Below, piece by piece: positions 25,282-36,200 of a DNA stretch of 64,000 nt. Numbering within the stretch: position 1 is the stretch's first letter; each line of letters begins with the position of its first letter. The notes beneath the pieces are model-generated. The model was given only the letters and a program-made list of their open reading frames with translations. It was not told the origin of the DNA and made no database searches. The translations under genes were made by a program, and so were the position numbers. Source of the DNA: Apteryx mantelli (Eukaryota > Chordata > Aves > Apterygiformes > Apterygidae); contig NC_089985.1 in NCBI RefSeq assembly GCF_036417845.1, positions 31,082,583 to 31,146,582 on the forward strand. Reading direction: 5' to 3'.

Positions 25282-26510
25282 CTGTCACAGGAAAATACTT
25301 TTCCACATCATTAACCTGCGGAACTCATAGCAACAGGATATTGCTCAGAGAAGGACTCGAAAAAGCGCCGAAAACAGAATGGAGGCTTGTGTAGAAAACA
25401 AGTGTCCAGGGCTGTAACAGCCAGCTCCAAAAATAATTAATAGGAAAAGATGTTGCACACTTCACAGTGTAAATCACACAACCTCAATGACTAAAGTTGA
25501 AGAAAAAATTCTCCTTAGGAGCAAAGTGTTCTCTAAGTGCCTCATTTAGGACTCTGTAGGTCTTATCCTAAGCATCTGGGTCTGGCCTCCACCTCGGAAA
25601 TTACAGTATTGTTGATGTCCAGTATTGTTGTACAATATTGTTGATGTCCACTTGTGAATGTTTCTTTTTTTGCAATGCTCGATATAGTCACTTTTTGAGG
25701 GTCTGCTGCTCAGTCTGCAGCCCCTTCTTTGGAAAAAGGTTTGTCCAAATGGAAGGTCTTATGGCAAACAGTATCACAGGACAATGGTTTGTAAAGGACA
25801 AATAGCACTTATCTGCAAAACCTTGGATGTGGTCTCCACTGTTGCTGTAGAGATGTAGTGACGGGCAGGATTTAAAAGGAAAATGGCCTCTTGCAGAACG
25901 TCCTGAAAAGCAGAACCTAGAGGTTTTGCTTTTTCTCCCATGTCACTCAGCAGACCTTGGCAGAGATCTAGATGGTGATGATGATGAAAAAGGGATATAT
26001 TTATCTGTCAGCCACTAAGTATTTTTCTAGATTAAAAGAAATATTCTCACTACTAGTCCTACAAGTCAACAAGTCATTTAAAGGGCTGTTTTCTCATTCT
26101 GTGAGAAATAGTCACTGAGAGTATGCCAGCTCTAAATTTCAAATTTCTGGCATAGAGTGTGATTTCAAGCTTTTCTCTGCCAGATTCTTCTTCTGCAAGA
26201 GAGAGGGGACTGGCAGAGGATAGTTACAGATTGCTCAGAAAACAAAGAGATCCCGTATTAGCTCTCCTGAGCTATAGGACAAGCCATACACCAACCACTG
26301 GAGTAAAGCCCAGATCAGCTGCTCAGATGAGAATCATATTCCAAAACTCAAGAGGTAAATCTTCATCTTAGGTGACCTTGCTAAAAGGATCAGAGTGAGA
26401 CATGATGAATGGAAGAGGCTTCAACTCCTGTCCTACTGGAAAGCAGCCACGAGCTTGTTGGAGCTTAAATCAGGGGCCGCAGCTCCCATAAAACTCATGG
26501 ACAAAAAAAT

Positions 26511-26530
26511 GCAGCAGCAGCTGCTGCTGC
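26511..26530. repeat. Perfect 20-bp palindrome of CAG/CTG triplets
   Basis: GCAGCAGCAG is followed directly by its exact reverse complement, CTGCTGCTGC. The centre is an E-box-like CAGCTG. The palindrome could fold into a hairpin or bind bHLH dimers. Confidence 0.9.
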
Positions 26531-26742
26531 CACCTCTGGATGCACTTTCCAGCACCTTCTCTCAGGAGGGGACAACTCGGCCCTCTCCCAGCTGTTAGGG
26601 CAGGGCCCATGGCACGCCGCTGAGACACACTGGTTGTAACCAGTAGAGGGCATGGAGATTACACACGCTAGCCAGATACTAATACGTCACTGGAAGCGCT
26701 AGATGTGTTGAAGCAGAATTGCAATGAAAAGTTTATTTTAAC

Positions 26743-26765
26743 TAATTAATTAATTAATTAATTAA
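26743..26765. repeat. (ATTA)n microsatellite
   Basis: About six TAAT/ATTA units occur in tandem. Repeated TAAT cores are homeodomain-like sites, but at this purity a simple microsatellite is the plain reading. Confidence 0.9.
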
Positions 26766-27149
26766 CCAGTTTTCCCTCCTCCACCCATACTGCAGATGCG
26801 GGGACACAAGGGGCAGCCTGAACCTAGTGTAGGCAAAGGCACCAGTGACTTTAGTACATTGCCACATCTCCTCAGAGTTTTAGCACTTTCTTGCAGTGTC
26901 ATGATTTGAAGAACCCACAGCTTTGCAGTAGAGCAATTTCCAATAGATGCAACACATTGTCATGGGATCCTAAAGCATTGCAAATATGTGTTGTTATACA
27001 TTTATGCCCCATATTTTTCATAGTCCTGACAAAACTGATCATATATATCAATCTTATTTTATAAAAGAGCAGCTATAGGATACAATAAAGAATGAGAAGT
27101 TGCTTGTTTTAAGAACTGTGCATTGCTATTGTAAGAATCTGACAGGCTT

Positions 27150-27290
27150 ACAGTCAAAGGCACTATTCTTGGTATAATTTACACATATACTTGACTTTAT
27201 GTATTACTGGTAGTCCCATTGAAATCTGTGTGCATAAAGTTAAGTGCATCTAATCAACTCTGTAGGTTCAGGTTTGTATATACTAATTTA
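27150..27290. mobile_element. Old palindromic DNA-transposon-like repeat relic
   Basis: 'gtagtcccattgaaatctgt' then 'gtgcataaagttaagtgcat' follows a widespread sauropsid repeat whose halves are inverted copies around 'cccattgaagtcaatggg', flanked by 'acttatgcacatgcttaac' arms. Only a diverged copy remains. I recognise the family by its words and cannot give a catalogue name. Confidence 0.4.
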
Positions 27291-28599
27291 ATTTAGACTT
27301 TTTCAATATGTAGAGCAGCATTTGCAATGAGAAGTTACAGCACTGTAATAGTACATAAGAATCTCAAATTTTGTTTATCTATTAAGTGCAAACAAACATG
27401 AAATTGGGGAGCCCCCTATTACTCTTACAGACGAACAATACATAGAAAGTTAAATCAGATGTTCAAAGTTATTTCAGGGCCCAAATTATCTGCTCACAAT
27501 GTATTTCAGTGGAAATTTTTCCTATGGACCTCTGTGCATGTTGCAGCTCCATAATGGTGCATAAGTCCATGTTTATGGACCATTTTCAGGAACAAAACCC
27601 TCATTAGTAGTACAGATTAATGGTTATTATAAAAATAATTTGAGTATATCTTCTCATTTTCCTCTGAAGACATTTCTCACATAAGCTAGCTAAATGCCAG
27701 ATTTGTTCCTTAAATCCAAACTGTATTAAGTTCTTGTGTAACAGTGCAGTAACATAAAGTTAAATAAAGCTGCATAATTTTTTTAAAGCCTCAAAACATG
27801 GAACTTGATTCTCAGCTAGCATAAACTGGATGCCAGCTGAGGATTCAGACCCTTTTTTTTCCATACTAAGGAACTCAAAAAGTAAAAAAAAAAAAGATTG
27901 CTTTTTGGCTAAGAACAAAGGTAAGAAATTTAAATCCAAGGGATCATTTTTCACAGTGTTGTAAGTACTGAAAATATGGCCTTGTAATAAAGGTACTTTC
28001 TTAACCAGAATTCTGTAATTGTTACTGTGAAGCTGTAACGTAAGTTTGGCTAGGAATGTTCACAAACTGAATATTTTCCTGAGATTCATGGGAGATATTG
28101 GTTGTTTTTAACTTGATTTCCTGATGGGTGTTAAAACTCTGTTATTTAAGTTGTGGCTAATATATACTACCATATGGAATATTTACCTATGTCCTATGTC
28201 CTGTTTGGTTCTCTCAAGGTGGAGCATAATGCCTCGGAAAAGTATGTGGTGCCTGTTAATTCAGTATCTCCACACAAATCTACAGACCTATTGAGTTTGG
28301 GCATGTTTGTATTTGCAGTCTTCATGGCAGCTTTGTTTCCAAAAGGGTGTGGGAAATGACCAAACCAATAATCACAACTTTTGTTAAAAAATAGTATTTT
28401 GGTTTGAGAAATTGGGCTGTAATCATGGGTAAGTGGAAGATGTTATTAATAAGTAGAATCTATGCATAGGGAAGTTACAGGTATGAGGATAAGAGATTTT
28501 CACTTGGAATATCTAAATGCCAATTTTTACACAACAGTAGAAAAGGTTCTCAGGAAGCTGGCTGCTGAAGACATTTTCTTTCTGTATTTAGAGAGTCCC

Positions 28600-29130
28600 T
28601 AGAAATGTATTTAATTCTTTGCAGAGATTTCTCTTCCACTGCATGAAGCCAACTGAGGCCTTGACTCTACGGGCACGTGTGTGCGCGCAAATGTGTTCAG
28701 ATAGGATTTTCTCTTGCGTCTCGAGTGGGTGCCGGGGAAGGGGGCTGACTGAGCTCTGCCTGTCATGCTGCTGGGTTGTGAACCATCGCTCATCATGGGT
28801 TTCACATGGAGACACCAAAGATCGTGTTGAAAAATCCTTCGCTCCACTTTTCAGAGAAAAGAGACACAAATGGATACCCAGAGTAAGCCTGTCACAGCCA
28901 GGAATGACGCTGACTACCTGCTTTGTGTCTTGTGCAGGAGCCACATTTACCATAATGTCATGGCTAATCCATGGAATAAAACAGTGCTTGCTGCCTGCCC
29001 AGCGAGCGTCCTCACTCGTACACACACAGTGTATGAAAGCAGCAGTGGAGCAGGCGTCTTTCAATGGAACCATGCTCGTTTTGTTGAGTATTGTCAGCCT
29101 CTGTATTGCTCAGCTGTAGTTCAGAGCAGG
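28600..29130. promoter_or_regulatory. Candidate conserved element with multi-frame open sequence
   Basis: Roughly 480-500 bases are open in one + frame (28619-29119) and in one minus frame (28588-29073), with further open frames overlapping. None of the translations looks like a known protein. The centre carries 'catttaccataatgtcatgg' followed by 'ctaatccatgg', which includes a TAATCC homeodomain (OTX/PITX-type) core. It lies about 1 kb upstream of the RNF220 CpG island, so an upstream enhancer is a reasonable inference. The openness may be chance. Confidence 0.3.
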
Positions 29131-29586
29131 GAGCAGAGATGGTAAGATGTAAAAAAAGGACATGAAGCACCTTCACACAGGTGCTTTCCTGAGCTCAGAA
29201 GCTCAGAGTGTCAAGTTGTTTTATTTTGAAATTTAAGTGTGAAAATAAGAAAGCCTTTGTTTGGCTACATTTATTATCGTTTCCAAAGATTTTATCATTC
29301 GTGAGGCATGCAAGCACCCTCACTGCGTAACACCTGACTCTGAAGCGATGTAGAAAGGATGGGTCAGCTTCAGCCTGCAGAAGCAGCAAACCTTTACGGA
29401 AAATGTACCAAATTAAGGCCTGAGGCTGCATTTCTCACCATGGCTGTGGACAGCTTTAAAGGGGGCTGAGCACTCAGCACTTCAGTGGAGCAACAGACAA
29501 AACCACCCTATATACTTTAGTGATGAGTCACCCCTTACACAAAAGTTGTTAGGATGCCATAAACACATAATCCCACTCTCTCTTTT

Positions 29587-29610
29587 ACACACACACACAC
29601 ACACACACAC
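29587..29610 (+). repeat. (AC)12 microsatellite
   Basis: Twelve uninterrupted AC units. It is likely polymorphic. Confidence 0.95.
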
Positions 29611-30437
29611 GCACTGGGCAGCCCAAGTGATTGATGGTGCTGATGGAGAGGGCTTCCTTTTTCAGTGTATAGTGTGCATAGCCTGGTTGTATTTTGAGAG
29701 TGTCAGTGCACTAGTAAGAGCCAAAAAATGGTGGCCATAGTCTATTTATTTTTAAGAACAACCTGAAATTAGCTAGCAGTTGAAGAAAGAACAGTTCCCT
29801 CCGTGGTGGAATAAACGCGCCTTTCAGATCAATCCCTAGTGTACTTCACATGAGAAAACAAGACAAGTGGTTTCAGCCGAGCCCCTGATCTACCACGCGC
29901 TCTCCCGTTTCGTATGACCAGCCGTTTTCGCTCGAGACAATACTAGGGCTGGCAGCGGAGCGGACCGCAGCCGAGGTGGAGCGCGTGTGCGGGAGGGTTT
30001 GTGCAGAGCTGCGGCGTGCATCCAGGAAACATTAAAATAACAATGTGTGTGCCGTGCACGCCCGCCCGCCCGGCCGCAGTTAGAGAAACACGGGGAGCGC
30101 GGAGACCCTCCTTTGCTCCCCGGTGATCTCCAACGGGAATCTGGGTCCCATCCGTCCATGCCCGTGCAGGGTGCCGGGAGACCCCGCGGTGGGAGGCCGT
30201 GGCCTGGGAGCGCCCCGAGGTGCCGGGCCGGAGCCGTGGGGGTCCCCAGCCGGCCCCCGCGGCGCCCGGGCTGGGACGCGCCGCCGCTCCGGAGGGAGCC
30301 GCCGGGGCGAAGCGGGGATGCTGGCGCGCAAGCGGGCGGCCCGAGGCGGCGCGGAGGGGCTGGGGGGCCGCGACCGCCGGCGGGGGCGGCCCTGGGGGCT
30401 GCGGCGGGCTGCGGGGCGGCGGAGCGCCGCGGCCCGG

Positions 30438-30458
30438 ACTGCATTTCCCAGACTGCCC
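30438..30458 (+). promoter_or_regulatory. ZNF143/SBS-like motif at the RNF220 promoter
   Basis: ACTGCATTTCCCAGACTGCC keeps the TTCCCAG core and the ACTNCA and CTGCC flanks of the ZNF143 long motif. It is in the + orientation, just upstream of the probable exon 1, as expected for this factor at TATA-less promoters. Confidence 0.55.
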
Positions 30459-30469
30459 GAGCGCCCTAA

Positions 30470-30502
30470 TGTATGCAGTGCTCAGCCCGGCTCCGTGTGC
30501 GA

Positions 30503-30533
<31 letters not shown>

Positions 30534-30763
30534 CGTGTGTGTGCGTGTGCGTGTGTGTGCAGCCAGGAGTCCCTCCGAGAGTGGAGGCTCATTCACTGAT
30601 GAGAGCCGGCACTGAGAGGCAGCACTGCTCCTTCCCTCGCACCCCCGGCGCCTCCCGCTCTGCTACATGCGAGCCGCGGGCGCGCAGCGGGGCCAGCACG
30701 CCCGGGACTCCCCTGCACCGCGCCCGCCGCCCGCTCCGCGCAGCCCCCGCCGGCCCCCGCACC
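30470..30763 (+). other. RNF220: Putative non-coding exon 1 of RNF220
   Basis: The donor CGCACC|GTGAGT has its GT at 30764. The start site is not defined; I place it just 3' of the ZNF143-like motif. The exon would carry the GT-rich tract and several upstream ATGs (for example in 'cactgatgagagccgg' and 'gctacatgcgagccgcgg') that open short frames ending before or after the donor. RNF220 in other vertebrates has an untranslated first exon followed by the large coding exon 2, which fits. Alternative donors exist (CAG|GTAGGA at 31647 and CGAG|GTAAAT at 32574), so alternative first exons are possible. Confidence 0.45.
30494..30560 (+). repeat. Imperfect (GT)n/(GTGC)n tract in the probable 5' UTR
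   Basis: Nearly pure alternating purine-pyrimidine sequence of GT with GC interruptions over about 67 bases. It can adopt Z-DNA. Its place next to the start site of a CpG promoter is notable. Confidence 0.9.
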
Positions 30764-31090
30764 GTGAGTACCGGCACCGGCGCCGCCCGGCCACGCGCAA
30801 ACTTTGCAGGGCAAGTCCCCCCCCCCCCCGACCCGGCTGCGGGAAAGCCGGGCGGCCGCGGGGCCGGGGGAGGGCCGGCGCGGGGGGGCGGGGGTGGGGA
30901 GCGGCATGGTAATGCCGGGGGAAAGGCGGCCAGCCGCCCCCCCGCGCCGCGGCGAGCCCCCGGCCCCGGGGGCGCCGTGCCCCCTCGCTCGCCGGCGCCC
31001 CGGTACCGGCAGGGGGGCAGGTGCGGGGCCGCGGCGGCGGCGCGGCGGCGGGACCGGCCCGGCTCCGCCAGCGGCGCCGATCCCGCTCTC

Positions 31091-32199
31091 CTCAGTATTT
31101 ATTATTATTATTTTTTCCGGTGGGGCAGCCAGGGGAGTTGTTTCCTTGCTTTCTTTCGCTGTGCCCAGGATCTCTCTCTCTCTCTCTCTCTCTCTCCGCC
31201 GTTGCTCTGGGCAGCAACAATTTCATTTCCCAGGGGCTGCAAAACAAAAACTTTTGCGGAGGAAATAAGCAGATCTGCTCCCCATGCCACGCACGGATCC
31301 AGCTAGATTTTTTTTTTAAATATCCGAACTAAGACTTTTATTTTGCAGTAAAAGTATTTGCAAAAACCCCAGGGTTTCTGTGCACTCAAGATACACTGAA
31401 TACCCAGTAATTTTATTTACTCCGAAGCTTTCATTTTTGCAATTGTGCAGTACTCGTGTGAACTTTAGTTTTAAGCCGTCACAAAAATGTGCGATCCCCG
31501 ATCGAAGACTGAATTATTTTTCAAATGCACTTTCTAAGTTGCCAGTTAGCGTAATTTTGGACAAGGCTGAAGTTGTGCAACATCCTCTCCCCACCTCGGG
31601 TCCTTCATCCCTAAAGATTTCCGCCCTTGCCCCCGACTGCTTTCAGGTAGGAATCAAATGTCTGGATCTCACACGCGTGTTGTTCTAGTTTTATTATTGC
31701 AGATAAAACAAAGGTAGAGTGTCTGTTTAAATTGTCAGCGTTATTCAACGAATGAGCTAAAATTACTCCACATGTGAATTGCATAGCTTGAACAGCCAGA
31801 AGAGGTGAAAGGAATTGGACATGTTTTCACTTAGGTCCTTTAGAAAACTTTCTGGATCATCCAGCGATGCAATCGAGAAATTGCGGAATTTTATTTCTTT
31901 TAACCAACAATCCCAGCTCTAGACCAGGGGAAGTCTGTAAATAGGTTGGAAGCATGGAAAATAATTCTTCACCTTCAGATCTAAATACATAAAAACCATC
32001 TGTTTGGCCACAATGAAATCATTAGGAACTGTCTACTTAAAGAGTTGTATTGAATGCTTATCCTTCCACACAGGAAATGTGTATGGTAAGTGATTGTTGC
32101 AATAAATTCAAACAACTCTGGTCATCTTCACATTTGATGATCTTTGTCTCTGACTTGATGTTTAAGGAGGAGGAAAAAAAAAAAGTGGGAGAAAAAGGC
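31091..32199 (+). other. Proximal part of RNF220 intron 1
   Basis: AT-rich sequence following the CpG island, with a (TC)13 microsatellite near its start. No coding exon is seen. A 102-codon frame at 31380-31688 is unremarkable. Confidence 0.5.
31171..31196 (+). repeat. (TC)13 microsatellite
   Basis: Thirteen uninterrupted TC units at the 3' edge of the promoter island. In promoters such CT tracts are GAGA-type elements, but a plain microsatellite explains it too. Confidence 0.95.
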
Positions 32200-32336
32200 G
32201 CACTTAACGGGCTGGGCAAACCAGGCTGGAAGAGCCCCCTCCTGCCGCCTTCGGAAGGAGTAAATAATTCCCGAGAAGGCGAGAGGAGCCCCGGCTGCGC
32301 CCGGCCGCTCCCGCCGGCGGTGGCGCGCGGGGCGCG

Positions 32337-32384
32337 GGGCCGGGCCGGGGCCGGGGCCGGGCCGGGGCCGCGGGGCCGGGCCGG
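32337..32384 (+). repeat. GGGGCC/GGGCC repeat cluster 1
   Basis: A near-uninterrupted series of GGGGCC and GGGCC units over about 48 bases on the RNF220 sense strand. It has G-quadruplex potential. Confidence 0.9.
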
Positions 32385-32964
32385 GTGCGCAGCCCGGGCC
32401 CCGCCGGGCCAAACACCTGTTTAATTTGCGAGCGGGGAGAGTGGAGCCGCGGGGGCTGGTGGCGGCTTTAGCTCCCGCCCGGGGCTCACCCCCCTCGATT
32501 TTATTTCATTTCATTTTATTTTACACCCCTCCGGGAAGGCGGGGGGGAGAGGAAGGGGAATTGGAAGCACGAGGTAAATGGGGCGATCGGCGGGGTGCGT
32601 TCCCGGGTTGCTTTTTGCGCCGGTCCGGGCGCTGCAGGAGGGGCTGCCCGGGGCCGGGGGAGGCTGCTCGCCCGCCCGCCCGGCGGGGCCGGGGCCGGGG
32701 CGCGCCCGCTGCCCGCGGCGCCCCGGCGGAGCGGGGCTTTCCCGGGGCGATGCCGCCCGGGATTTTCGCTCGGATTTCGCCAAGTTGGGAGCGGGTCCGG
32801 GGGGGGCGGGGAGCGGGGGGCGAAGTGGCATGCAAAACCGTAGGGTTCTTTTTTTTCTTTCTTTCTTTCTTTTTTTTTTTCATGCAAAACCCCAGGCGCT
32901 TCCTCCCTGCAGCCCGCCGCCGCGGGGGTTCACCCTTTCTCCTCCCGGGGGCTGCCTTTTTTTT

Positions 32965-32993
32965 TTTAATTTAATTTAATTTAATTTAATTTT
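32965..32993 (+). repeat. (TTTAA)n pentanucleotide microsatellite
   Basis: About five TTTAA units follow a T11 run between the two GC-rich halves of the block. It is a simple repeat. Confidence 0.85.
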
Positions 32994-33060
32994 TGATTTT
33001 TTTTATTTTTTGGCCAGAAGTTTGCAGCCGCGCGGAAGGCGGGCGCGCAGGGCGGGCGCG

Positions 33061-33087
33061 CGGCCGGGGCCGGGGCCGGGGCCGGCG
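33061..33087 (+). repeat. GGGGCC repeat cluster 2
   Basis: Three to four GGGGCC hexamers in tandem on the sense strand of RNF220 intron 1. Confidence 0.9.
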
Positions 33088-33120
33088 GCGTCGCCCGGCG
33101 GGAGCCGCCCGGGGCGGGGA

Positions 33121-33150
33121 GCCGGGGCCGGGGCCGGGGCCGGGCCGGCC
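33121..33150 (+). repeat. GGGGCC repeat cluster 3
   Basis: Three GGGGCC hexamers followed by a GGGCC variant. It is the third such run within about 0.8 kb. Confidence 0.9.
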
Positions 33151-33249
33151 GCTCCGGCGGCCCCGCCGGCGGCTCCTCCGCTCCCTGCCCGCTTGCTTTT
33201 TTCTTTTCCCCTTAAACCGGTTTTCACCGCAGCTGCCCGTGTGTGCGGC

Positions 33250-36200
33250 TGCAGTTGGCATATTTCACGCGTTTGGAAAAATTAACTGTTTTTCCTTTGT
33301 ATCTTAATCCAGTGATGAGAGCTCTCCTTTGTTGGCTTTCGAGCTTGCATTTGTTTTATTTATTATAAGGAAATCCAGTTTGGTTCAAATATATAATCCA
33401 TTTGAGCACTTAAATCCCCAAACAGCTGGCATTATTTTGTTTTATAATCTTTGGCTTTTCTGCACAGAGCATATTTCTAAATTCCTACTTGACATTTATG
33501 GGGAAAAAAACTTTTTAATGTAAATGGATATTGCGATTTTTTTTTTTGCTGGGTCTTTCCTAATTTACATACATCATCAATATTCCTGGGTTTCCTATTG
33601 TTTTAATGTTTTTCTTTTTCCATAGCTTGTTAATTAATTTTTTCCCCAAGAAAAGTTTGTTTCTGGAAGGAGAAAAATGTTAATTTGTCCCATTATTTTA
33701 ATCTCTGGCATTTGGAAATGGTTGAGAGACCACAAAAATGCAACCTGTTGTAGAAACCAGAGTGGTGTGTTTTATTTAATTTAATCGATAGCAGAGAGGT
33801 GATTTAGTAATAGGAACGCGGAGTAACGTTTTCGTAAAAGATTTGCAGATCTGGTGGCTGTGTATGTGGCGTGCATGTGCTTGCATATGTGTGCGTTTCT
33901 TTGCAGGCTGATTAGCAAGTGGGGTTTACGCTTATAAGCAGCGGCCACTTCTGTTTTCTTCACTTGCTGGCTGTGATGTTTACTAAACCCAACTCTGTCA
34001 TGGCTTCTCCTACTTTTATCAGACTTTCTTCCTAACTAATTCAAAACAGCATTACAATCTTTCATAAACAGAGGAACCAAAACTGAGCCAGAGATAACTG
34101 ATTACAACTTGGTTCCTTGATGAGAGTTTTTTTTCTTTCTTTTTTCTTCTTTTTTTTTTTTTATGGTTCAGAGCTAAGGCTGTTGATTCAATTTGTCTTG
34201 GTTGTGGTGTGTTTAGCCCTGTTAATGGTAACATACACAATTATACAGGTAATTTGTATACACCTTAAACAGACTGCCTCTCAAACCAGTAACTAGACAT
34301 ATAAGTAGCCATTAAAAAATTAAAAAAAAAAAAAGAGTATGTTTTCAGTGTGTCTGTCTAACCTTGATTCGTGGTAGACAGTTTATGTAGCTTCATAGAT
34401 TGATCTCCACCCCCCCACCCTCTACTCCTTGTTTAGTTAATTCAACAAAGACTTTTTGCAATCTGTTTGGAGTTTGTCTGATGCCGTGGAAAAGTAGCTG
34501 CTGATTTATTTGGTTGCTTTTCGATTTCTGTCTCTAGCCCGTCTTTTCTCCTCCTTTCAGCAGGGATGTCAGCTGTTATTACTTCCTATTGATCCCTTTG
34601 CAAAGTGAGAAGTGAACTAAAATTAATGTCAATTCCACTGCTCGGATCAATAGCTGGAGTTATTTTAATCTGGATTTGCACGAGGTGCTAAATTAAAAAA
34701 AATCAGCATAGAGGCAGAAAAGTAGCAGTTACTTACTTCGCCTGTGCCCACTGCCTTACCGTCACCCAAATGTTCCATCCAGCCGATTATCCTGCAATCC
34801 ATATTTTTTTAATTAAGAAGGTCAGTTAGTTTTCTTATTTTGGGTTCTGTATTTAAACCTATGACATTTTGACATTGGGAGTGTATTAACGATAGATTTT
34901 CATAATGACTCGTCCGCCGCAGTCTAATCTGTACATGTTGCTAGTGGGGGTGTGGGGGGGAGGTGCTGGGAGAGCAGGAGAGCAAGAGAGAACGAAAAAG
35001 GAAGTGGGAGTTTAAAAAAAATTAAATTTGGCTGGGCGAGATATTGTAATGTGTTGATTTATTCCCAGTGTAATGAAGTTTGCAAACGAATAAACAGCCG
35101 TAGTGATTCACAGTATCCTACAGGAGTGTCAAGTGTTGCGGCCAGATTACTAGTTTATGAAATACGTTTAATGTAATGGGGTGATAGCACAAGTAAAAAT
35201 AGAAAAGGAGACAGAGGTGGTTGCTTTTTTTTTTTTCTTTTTTTTTCCTGGAAATCCATATTTTCCATGATTGCTGAGCTTCACTTCCATGTTAATGATT
35301 GTTTTTATCCAAGAGTGGTGGTTTATTTGTGTGCCTGCCTTTAAATGTGTGTACGCATGTGTACATGTATATGTTTACATGCTTGCATAAACCTCCCCTG
35401 CAACTCCAAATTTGCCAGTGGATGCAGTTTCCTGACCTCGGGTTTTGATCAGCCTTGTAAAGCAGCAGAGCAAGCGTCCCCAGGACTGCAGTGCTGACCA
35501 GGATGCCCTTGGCATCTGCCTCTCGCCTTCTCCCCCCTCTCGCCGCGGCTACAACTTGACAGGAAAGTTATTTAAAATTTGGAAGAGAACAAATCCGTTA
35601 ATGTGAGATACATAATCTGGTAATTTAGCAATGATGTCTGTAAGGATGGGTGCCAAACGAGGAAGCGGAGAGGTGATGTCCACTCATCTTTACAATTAAT
35701 AACAGTCACTGGAGCGCCTGGGTGCGGGATGGGAGAGAGGAAACGTTATCACTGCACTGCATTAAAGCCGCAGACTGGATTTCATACACTTTGTTAACCT
35801 AGGCTCCCTCATTCACGGAGTACAAAAGGCACTCCATTAGGGAGACACTCCTTCAGTAAGTTTTATTTGAGATGTTTGACCCTCTGGATTTAAGAGACAC
35901 AATTTGTAACAGCTTTTTATTATTATATGATTTTTCTGGCCCTTTGAGCTCCAGCCGGATAGTATATTGTTTCAAAGTTATAGTCCTTGTATTTTAAGCT
36001 GGGTTGTGGGGCCTGAATGGTGGGCAGCGGAAGCTTAAAAGAAAAGGCACTAGATTGATTGGGGGAGAAAACAGCAAAACAACAAGCCAAAGCAAAGGCA
36101 GATACAGAAAGGAGCGTTTTTCTGTGTTTTACTCGGGGAGGGGATTGCGGCTGGCTGGTTGGCTGTAGCCAACCTGGGAAGCTTGGCAAGATGCGAGTCA

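Larger units (their letters stand above)
29880..31090 (+). promoter_or_regulatory. RNF220: CpG island promoter of RNF220
   Basis: GC and CpG density jump at about 29880 and fall again near 31090, just before an AT-rich intron. The block includes a ZNF143-like motif (30438-30458), a GT-rich tract (30494-30560) and a splice donor (30764). It lies 6.4 kb upstream of the first coding exon of RNF220 on the same strand, so it is the natural promoter of that gene. Many overlapping open frames on both strands are composition artefacts. No TATA box is visible, which fits a broad CpG-type promoter. Confidence 0.7.
32200..33190 (+). promoter_or_regulatory. Second CpG block in RNF220 intron 1, possible alternative promoter
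   Basis: A second GC-rich, CpG-dense block about 1.1 kb after the first is interrupted by T-rich runs at 32480-32525 and 32848-32880. A good donor, CACGAG|GTAAAT, with GT at 32574 could end an alternative 5' exon that splices to exon 2. It contains three GGGGCC-rich clusters. All long frames here are low-complexity artefacts. Confidence 0.5.

Noticed and set aside
26743-26765. TAAT repeats as a homeodomain cluster
   Set aside because: A pure microsatellite explains it more simply.
29890-31332. Many ORFs of 100-277 codons at the RNF220 promoter
   Set aside because: CpG-island and GT-repeat composition leaves both strands open; no conserved protein is encoded, and RNF220 starts in exon 2.
32426-33307. 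ORFs of 100-182 codons on both strands
   Set aside because: GC-rich and GGGGCC-repeat artefacts.
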